5,504 nt of DNA from Clostridiales bacterium (lineage in GTDB: Bacteria > Bacillota > Clostridia > Christensenellales > DUVY01): the NCBI GenBank assembly GCA_031290295.1, contig JAITNT010000249.1:1-5504 (forward strand), in the 5' to 3' direction. The position numbers and the translations under genes are program-made. Positions 4,301 to 5,504 of the stretch are shown piece by piece. Each line of letters begins with the position of its first letter. Positions within the stretch are counted from its first letter, which is position 1. The notes below the pieces were generated by a model that was given only the letters and a program-made list of their open reading frames with translations, was not told the DNA's origin and did no database searches.

Positions 4301-5504
4301 ATGAAAAAGAAGAACATTTTGGCGGTCGTTATAATGACGTTGGCCGCCGCGCTTTTATTATCGGCGTGCGGTTTATCCGGTGGCGATGAAAATCCGAGCG
4401 TTGTGTTTTCAAAAAATCCCGCGGGGGTCGTGGGCTTTACGGTTAGCGATACGCCTTTGACGCAAGAGGAAGCCGTAAGCAACGGCTATTCGCTCAGCGC
4501 CGACGATAAGCACGAGGTCAGCTACAGCAGCAGAAAAGCCTCGGCTACATACGACGAGTTATGCGGCTACGGCATGGATAACGATATTTTTTATCCGGGC
4601 GCGCTAGTCGATATCGAAACGATGACCCCGATATCGATTGCCCAAGCGCCGCTCTCGATTTCCTTGGGCGGAGCCGAGGGCTGGATCGGCAATTCGAGCG
4701 CGCCGATTTCTACAATCGTACAAGCTCCCCGGACGGACACCATGCGCGAAGGAATACGTTTGATTATTAACGGCATATTGGGTTCGGGGGATATAACGAC
4801 TCACGGGCAATTGTCATTCAGCATACATGAAATCGAAAGCGAACAGGATTTTCAGCTCGGCATAGGAATGGGATATAAAGGCTACGGCGTGGATATGAAA
4901 GACAAATTCAGTTTTTCTAACATGAATAAGTCGACCAATTTGGTAATGGTATTAAAACAGGTTTATTATACGGTAGACGTTTCAAGACCCGCGGCCGAAT
5001 ATGATTTTTTTGCAAATACGGTAACCAACGAGCAACTGAAGACCGCTATTCCGGCCAGCAAAATTCCTACTTATGTGGCGTCCGTTTCTTACGGTCGAAT
5101 GGTAATGATTTCAATTCAATCGAATTTCAGCAAGAAGCAAATTGAAAATGAGTTAACCGCTTCTTTCGGAAACAAGTTGATCGGCGAAATAACGGCCGAC
5201 AGCAACCTAAAAACCATCGTCCAAAGTCACGATACCGACATAAGTTGTTTTGTTTACGGCGGCAGCCAGGAGGATTCTAACAAGATTGCGACCGCCGCCG
5301 CGGCGAAGGATTTTGACAAAATAATATCCGCCATGCTCGGGAATTACGATCCGAAAAGCAATATCGGTTTACCGCTGTCGTACAAATTCAGGCACCTGGA
5401 CGGCAGCTTGGCGCTTATGCGTTCGAGTGACGAATACGATATCAAAACCGTTAAATACTTGCCTGAAAAGGTTATTAACTGGAGTTATTTGGATTCGCTT
5501 ATCG
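4301..5504 (+). CDS. Predicted lipoprotein of the thiol-activated/cholesterol-dependent cytolysin family (3' end outside window)
   Basis: The visible 401 residues start with a lipoprotein signal peptide: KKK, a hydrophobic core, then LSAC with C23 as the lipidated cysteine. The remainder matches my memory of perfringolysin O-type pore-forming toxins in order: YPGAL (98-102); a region like transmembrane hairpin 1 (about 184-212), rich in Gly and alternating residues; VLKQVYYTV (217-225), compare AYKQIFYTV; ASVSYGR (to R266), compare SNVAYGR; a hairpin 2 region (about 270-312); FVYGGSQEDSNK with hinge glycines G320-G321, compare VVLGGDAQEHNK; then KDFDKI and LPLSYKF. Such toxins bind membranes, oligomerise and insert a beta-barrel. 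The last visible residues correspond to the end of domain 3, so domain 4 with the undecapeptide is outside. Lipid anchoring is unusual for classical CDCs, which are secreted free; this may be a CDC-like relative with another target. Lower GC than the left-hand genes suggests transfer. Confidence 0.82.
   Translation, partial: MKKKNILAVVIMTLAAALLLSACGLSGGDENPSVVFSKNPAGVVGFTVSDTPLTQEEAVSNGYSLSADDKHEVSYSSRKASATYDELCGYGMDNDIFYPGALVDIETMTPISIAQAPLSISLGGAEGWIGNSSAPISTIVQAPRTDTMREGIRLIINGILGSGDITTHGQLSFSIHEIESEQDFQLGIGMGYKGYGVDMKDKFSFSNMNKSTNLVMVLKQVYYTVDVSRPAAEYDFFANTVTNEQLKTAIPASKIPTYVASVSYGRMVMISIQSNFSKKQIENELTASFGNKLIGEITADSNLKTIVQSHDTDISCFVYGGSQEDSNKIATAAAAKDFDKIISAMLGNYDPKSNIGLPLSYKFRHLDGSLALMRSSDEYDIKTVKYLPEKVINWSYLDSLI

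Noticed and set aside
1..5504. CRISPR array, tRNA, rRNA or riboswitch
   Set aside because: No regular repeat-spacer pattern, cloverleaf, rRNA stretch or known riboswitch core was seen on either strand by eye.

Overview
The window looks like chromosomal DNA from an uncultured or gut-type Gram-positive anaerobe of the Bacillota, probably class Clostridia. This is inferred from the short cobalamin-dependent methionine synthase, a clostridial-style cysteine desulfurase next to a TtcA-type tRNA thiolase, strong GGAGG-type ribosome binding sites, and a lipoprotein with a classic lipobox. No rRNA, tRNA, CRISPR array or intact transposase gene is visible.

Left part (1-3481): three tightly packed, GC-rich genes on the plus strand, very probably one operon. 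They are the C-terminal part of methionine synthase (metH; its 5' end lies before the window), a NifS/IscS-type cysteine desulfurase starting 2 nt after the metH stop, and a TtcA-like tRNA 2-thiolation protein whose start overlaps the desulfurase end by 14 nt. The common thread is sulfur: methionine synthesis, then sulfur release from cysteine and its insertion into tRNA. A perfect 21-bp hairpin that includes the last stop codon closes the operon.

Middle (3482-4300): about 800 bp without a convincing gene but rich in structure. There are four hairpins or palindromes (3579-3707), a decayed copy of a widespread dispersed repeat (about 3897-3939), three near-identical 13-mers (3826, 3871, 3944), and an AT-rich 253-bp segment (4020-4272). 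The ends of that segment are 30-bp inverted repeats (29/30 identical), and each end is itself a palindrome. It could be a MITE-like element, a pair of operators, or both. A minus-strand promoter sits just inside its left end, and a TATAAT box abuts its right end.

Right part (4301-5504): the start of a lower-GC gene for a predicted lipoprotein that I recognise as a member of the thiol-activated/cholesterol-dependent cytolysin (CDC) superfamily. It shows the YPGAL block, the KQVYYTV strand, the S-YGR block and the GG hinge. The window ends near the expected junction to domain 4, so the undecapeptide and cholesterol-recognition loops cannot be seen. A membrane-anchored CDC-like protein in a repeat-flanked, compositionally different locus is the most interesting content here.
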